From positions 1-64,000 of the IMG/VR virus record IMGVR_UViG_3300032242_001192: a stretch of 64,000 nt of DNA; one strand, written 5' to 3'. Below are positions 60,901-64,000 of the stretch, piece by piece. Under the pieces are notes generated by a model. The model made no database searches and was not told the DNA's origin. It worked only from the letters and a program-made list of their open reading frames with translations. The stretch's first letter is position 1, and every line of letters starts with the position of its first letter. The stretch comes from a virus. The translations under genes and the position numbers were made by a program.

Positions 60901-61590
60901 ATGCAAGGCAATAGTGTAAAGGTTCAGGGGATAGGAGGGTTTCCTCCATCCATGAATGATGTAAACAGAATTGTCACTGAGAAATATTTAAACTATGATA
61001 ATGGTTTCTTTATTGAAGTAGGTGGTGCAGATGGTTACACTCAAAGTAATACTTGGTACTTAGAAAAATATAAAAATTGGACAGGTATTTTAGTTGAACC
61101 TAATACAGAATCTGCTATAGTTTGTCGCAATAATAGAGAAAACTCTTTAGTATATAATTATGCTTTAGTTAGTGAGGATTTTGAGGAAGACGAAATTAAA
61201 ATGATGCGGCGTGTTGTATACAACGGCGACCCAGGTTTGATGACTTCTACCGCAGATTCTCCAATTCGTCAAGTATCGGATTGGATCAATCCTATAACAG
61301 ATTCAGATATCACTGAAGAATTTACAGTACAGACAGCAACACTAAATAGTATTCTTGAAGCACAGGATGTTAAGACAATAGATTTCTTTTCACTTGATGT
61401 TGAGGGATATGAATTAGAAGTACTCAAAGGATTAGATCTAAAAAGATTTTGTCCTAAAGTTATATTGATAGAATGGCATCTTGATATAGAAGATGTTAAA
61501 AAGTTACTAGATGAAACACACGAATTCAAAGAACAGTTATCTAAGCATGACTATGTTTTTATAGCAAGGGAACAAAATGGAAAAAAATAG
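60901..61590 (+). CDS. FkbM-type SAM-dependent methyltransferase
   Basis: A 229-residue enzyme. FFIEVGGADGYTQSNTWYLE (about 37-56) is the SAM-binding region, GILVEPNTES (~65-74) the acidic loop, and DFFSLDVEGYELEVLKGLDL (~165-184) the hallmark of the FkbM family, which methylates sugar hydroxyls or related groups. I start at the ATG two bases after the gmd stop; a TTG nine bases upstream lies within gmd. Context in a sugar cluster points to O-methylation of a glycan. Overlaps fcl by 14 bases. Confidence 0.85.
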   Translation: MQGNSVKVQGIGGFPPSMNDVNRIVTEKYLNYDNGFFIEVGGADGYTQSNTWYLEKYKNWTGILVEPNTESAIVCRNNRENSLVYNYALVSEDFEEDEIKMMRRVVYNGDPGLMTSTADSPIRQVSDWINPITDSDITEEFTVQTATLNSILEAQDVKTIDFFSLDVEGYELEVLKGLDLKRFCPKVILIEWHLDIEDVKKLLDETHEFKEQLSKHDYVFIAREQNGKK

Positions 61591-62512
61591 TAAGATATTT
61601 GTAGCAGGACATAATGGATTAGTAGGTTCTGCTATTGTAAGAAAGTTAAATGAAGAAGGTTACACTAATCTTATTTTAAGATCAAAAGCGGAATTAGATC
61701 TTAGAGACCAAAGAGCAGTGAAAAATTTCTTTAGTACAGAACTTCCTGAATATGTATTTTTGTGTGCTGCCAAAGTAGGTGGCATTAATTGGAACTGGAC
61801 AAATCCTGGTGAGTTTATTTACGATAACTTACAGATTCAAACGAATGTTATAGATGCAGCTTATAGAAATGGTGCTAAGAAATTATTGTTCTTAGGTTCT
61901 GCTTGTATCTATCCAAAGGTTACCCCTCAACCTATCAAGGAAGAATATCTTCTTACTGCTCCACTTGAGCCGACGAACGAGGGGTATGCATTAGCAAAAA
62001 TTACTGGTCTACGTATGTGCGAATACTACAGACGCCAGTATGGATTTAATGCCATTAGTTGTATGCCTGCAAACTTATATGGCATTAATGATAACTTTAT
62101 TCCTGAGCATGGTCATGTTATTCCCGGTATTATTACTAAGATGCATAATGCTATGAAGAACGGAGAAGATAGTATTGAATGTTGGGGCGATGGAACACCT
62201 ACAAGAGAATTCTTATACGTTGATGATCTTGCAGATGCTTGTTTTTGGTTGATGCAAAATTACGATGAAAAAGAATTTGTTAATGTAGGAAGCGACGAAG
62301 AACTTACTATCAAAGAACTAGTAAATAAACTCAAGAAAGAGTTTGGATTCAAAGGTAAGATTGTTTGGAATAAAGATAAACCAAATGGTACTCCAAGACG
62401 TAAAATGGATAATAGTAAATTAAAATCCCTTGGATGGAATGCTAAAGTTAATTTTGACGAAGGACTAAAGCGCACAATCGCTTGGTATAAAAAAGAAAAG
62501 GGATTATTATGA
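61577..62512 (+). CDS. fcl: GDP-L-fucose synthase-like epimerase/reductase
   Basis: A 311-residue SDR of the WcaG/Fcl type. Signature segments: VAGHNGLVGSAIVRKL (~8-23), CAAKVGGINWNWTNPGEFIY (~60-79), LGSACIYPKVTPQPIKEEYL (~106-125) and the active-site Tyr-Lys in YALAKITGLRMCEYYRRQYG. Fcl epimerises and reduces GDP-4-keto-6-deoxymannose to GDP-L-fucose. Because a ColD-like gene follows, this enzyme could also act like ColC (colitose). Length is normal (~315). Confidence 0.92.
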   Translation: MEKNSKIFVAGHNGLVGSAIVRKLNEEGYTNLILRSKAELDLRDQRAVKNFFSTELPEYVFLCAAKVGGINWNWTNPGEFIYDNLQIQTNVIDAAYRNGAKKLLFLGSACIYPKVTPQPIKEEYLLTAPLEPTNEGYALAKITGLRMCEYYRRQYGFNAISCMPANLYGINDNFIPEHGHVIPGIITKMHNAMKNGEDSIECWGDGTPTREFLYVDDLADACFWLMQNYDEKEFVNVGSDEELTIKELVNKLKKEFGFKGKIVWNKDKPNGTPRRKMDNSKLKSLGWNAKVNFDEGLKRTIAWYKKEKGLL

Positions 62513-63690
62513 GATGGCCTTTAATGGGTGAGACAATCACCTTTGGTGATAGACTTAAAATAGCTTACTTTGCTTTAACAGCAAAGAGATTTACTTTTGG
62601 CGAAAAGGTAAAACAATTTGAAGCCGAATGGAGCGATTGGGTTAATCCTAAATCATATGGAACATACTCATTATATGTGTCTTCAGGTAGTACAGCAAAT
62701 TTCCTATTGGTTGCTGCAGCAATCGAATTGTATGGATTAAGGAAAGGTGATAAAGTATTGTTGCCCGCTTGTACTTGGATGACTAATGTTGCCCCTATTA
62801 TTCAGCTAGGTCTTACTCCAGTATTCTGTGATGTAAATTTAAAGAACTTTAGTTTTGATTTAGATGAAGCGAAATTGCTAGCAAAGAAGCATAATATTAA
62901 AATGATATTTGTTACTCATCTATTAGGGTTCTCTGCTGATAATGAAGAATTGAGAAAGATTTTTCCTAAGGCAATTATTATAGATGACGTCTGTGAATCT
63001 CATGGATGTACTGATCCATTAGGTAATAAGCGTGGCGCTAACAGCACAGGTGCTACATTTAGTTTCTATTTTGGTCATCATATGTCTACGGTCGAAGGTG
63101 GTATGGTAACAACCAATGACAAAGATTTATATGATCTAATGAAGGTTAAACGTAGTCATGGTATGGCAAGAGAGTCTACTAGATTTGAAGACTATGCTCA
63201 ATTATATCCTGAGATTGATAAACAATTCTTATTTGTTACTGATGGATATAATTTTAGAAATCATGAGATTTGTGCGGTACTAGGTTCTTCTCAATTAAAA
63301 CGTTTGGATAAAATGATTGAGATTAGAAACAGAAATCATGATTTATTTACTAGTATCATTGACAAATATCCGCATCTATTTTATAATATAGACAATCCTG
63401 AAACGAACAGTAGTTTCAGCTTACCCTTCATTTGCAAGTCTAGAGAAATTATGCTAGCAATGAAAGAGACATTTGCTGAAAACGGTATTGAATATAGACC
63501 AGTTGTTGCAGGTAACTTATTATCACAGCCATTCTTAAAAGATTATGCGATTGATACACAAAAAGAAAGAACCAACGCTGATATTATTCAGAGTCAAGGT
63601 GTCTACATTGGAAACAATCATTTCGTAAACGATATAGATATGGAATTCTTAAAACAAGTAGTGGAGAAAATAGATGCCAAATTTAGGTAA
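62509..63690 (+). CDS. DegT-family enzyme with His-for-Lys: GDP-4-keto-6-deoxymannose 3-dehydratase (ColD-like)
   Basis: A 393-residue PLP enzyme. The fold signature includes YVSSGSTANFLLVAAAIELY (about 56-75), ACTWMTNVAPIIQLGLTPVF (~87-106) and IIIDDVCESHG (156-166, PLP-binding Asp). At the site that normally holds the PLP lysine the sequence reads FGHHMSTVEGG (His190, His191); a histidine here is the defining change of 3-dehydratases ColD and RfbH rather than aminotransferases. ColD acts on the Gmd product, made by the gene 1.6 kb upstream. Thus a 3,6-dideoxyhexose such as GDP-colitose may be made. Overlaps fcl by four bases. Confidence 0.8.
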   Translation: MRWPLMGETITFGDRLKIAYFALTAKRFTFGEKVKQFEAEWSDWVNPKSYGTYSLYVSSGSTANFLLVAAAIELYGLRKGDKVLLPACTWMTNVAPIIQLGLTPVFCDVNLKNFSFDLDEAKLLAKKHNIKMIFVTHLLGFSADNEELRKIFPKAIIIDDVCESHGCTDPLGNKRGANSTGATFSFYFGHHMSTVEGGMVTTNDKDLYDLMKVKRSHGMARESTRFEDYAQLYPEIDKQFLFVTDGYNFRNHEICAVLGSSQLKRLDKMIEIRNRNHDLFTSIIDKYPHLFYNIDNPETNSSFSLPFICKSREIMLAMKETFAENGIEYRPVVAGNLLSQPFLKDYAIDTQKERTNADIIQSQGVYIGNNHFVNDIDMEFLKQVVEKIDAKFR

Positions 63691-64000
63691 TAGTATTGAA
63701 GAAGTAATTGAGAAAACAGTTAAGCGTGTATTGAGTCAAGGTGACCTACCTGATTCTACATACGTTGAAACTGATAACCTAGGTGAGGTAATTGAAAAGC
63801 TTGCTATTATCCATATTCGTATGTGGATGTTGGAAGATGCTATTCAGGCAGCTAAGTCGGATGCCGAGATTGCTGAACTAAAACGTAAATGCGACATTTG
63901 CTTTAAAGTAAAGCGTCCTCGCTATGTACAGGCAATTAATCTAATGGTTGATACAGCAATTAAACAAAACAGATCGTTGGTAGAAGATTCTGTTAAATTA
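63674..64000 (+). CDS. Hypothetical protein, 3' truncated by the window end
   Basis: A frame of 109 codons open to the last base; it starts at an ATG overlapping the end of the ColD-like gene by 17 bases, just after GTGGAGAAA. The visible part is helical: IEEVIEKTVKRVLSQGDLPD at the start and EKLAIIHIRMWMLEDAIQAA (about 41-60), followed by LKRKCDICFKVKRPRYVQAI. The W-x-x-ED and K-x-x-D-x-x-x-x-x-x-R spacing recalls DUF4254-type proteins of glycan clusters, but the match is loose. Function unknown. Confidence 0.6.
   Translation, partial: MPNLGNSIEEVIEKTVKRVLSQGDLPDSTYVETDNLGEVIEKLAIIHIRMWMLEDAIQAAKSDAEIAELKRKCDICFKVKRPRYVQAINLMVDTAIKQNRSLVEDSVKL

Noticed and set aside
62509-63690. Annotation as a sugar aminotransferase
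   Set aside because: The PLP-lysine site reads His-His, as in 3-dehydratases; the lysine needed for transamination is missing.

Overview
The window is part of a T4-like contractile-tailed phage (myovirus) genome. The T4 core set is present in almost textbook order: baseplate genes 5 (3' part), 25, 6 and 8; neck genes 13, 14 and 15; terminase 16 and 17; sheath 18, tube 19, portal 20; prohead core, protease 21, scaffold 22 and major capsid 23; then uvsY, uvsW, late sigma factor 55 and the recombination nuclease pair 47/46. Every gene I can support lies on the + strand, and genes are packed with short gaps or ATGA/TAATG overlaps. The DNA is AT-rich. The fibre region and the accessory genes resemble marine T4-like phages (cyanophage/pelagiphage relatives) more than coliphage T4. 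I see no photosynthesis genes, so the host is more likely a heterotrophic marine bacterium than a cyanobacterium; this is inference.

Layout: 1-6943 baseplate hub and wedge. 6953-22794 large structural proteins, a collagen-like fibre and a LamG/glycine-rich adhesin. 22817-30538 neck, terminase and tail. 30559-36916 portal, prohead core, protease, scaffold and capsid, ended by a strong intrinsic terminator. 37016-41543 a tube-like protein, a glycosyltransferase, uvsY, uvsW, a small acidic protein and gp55. 41581-50395 a 7-deazaguanine DNA-modification cassette (queE, folE, a DpdA-like transglycosylase, a QueD-like paralogue, queD) mixed with a glutamine amidotransferase-like protein, a DEDDh exonuclease, two glycosyltransferases and galE. 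50379-55437 small genes, a cupin, gp47/gp46 and a 2-oxoglutarate dioxygenase. 55506-59004 a metalloprotease-motif/VWA protein and a MoxR/CobS-type AAA+ ATPase, each behind its own near-perfect sigma70 promoter. 59054-63690 a fucosyltransferase-like enzyme, gmd, an FkbM methyltransferase, a GDP-fucose-synthase-like gene and a ColD-like dehydratase. The window ends inside a further gene.

Regulation: five exact T4-type late promoter octamers (TATAAATA) sit in intergenic gaps before gene 18, the prohead-core gene, gene 22, gene 23 and the tube-like gene. Three sigma70-type promoters, all with exactly 17-base spacers, precede the queE cassette and the VWA and AAA+ genes. The likely picture is host-polymerase control of modification and takeover genes and gp55-driven control of virion genes.

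Most noteworthy: (1) a DpdA-type cassette with FolE, QueD and QueE but no QueC in the window, plus a second QueD-fold protein overlapping dpdA, pointing to a carboxy-, amido- or plain deazaguanine base in the DNA; (2) the HExxH+VWA / MoxR ATPase pair under strong promoters, of unknown phage function; (3) a GDP-deoxysugar route whose last enzyme has the histidine-for-lysine change of 3-dehydratases such as ColD.
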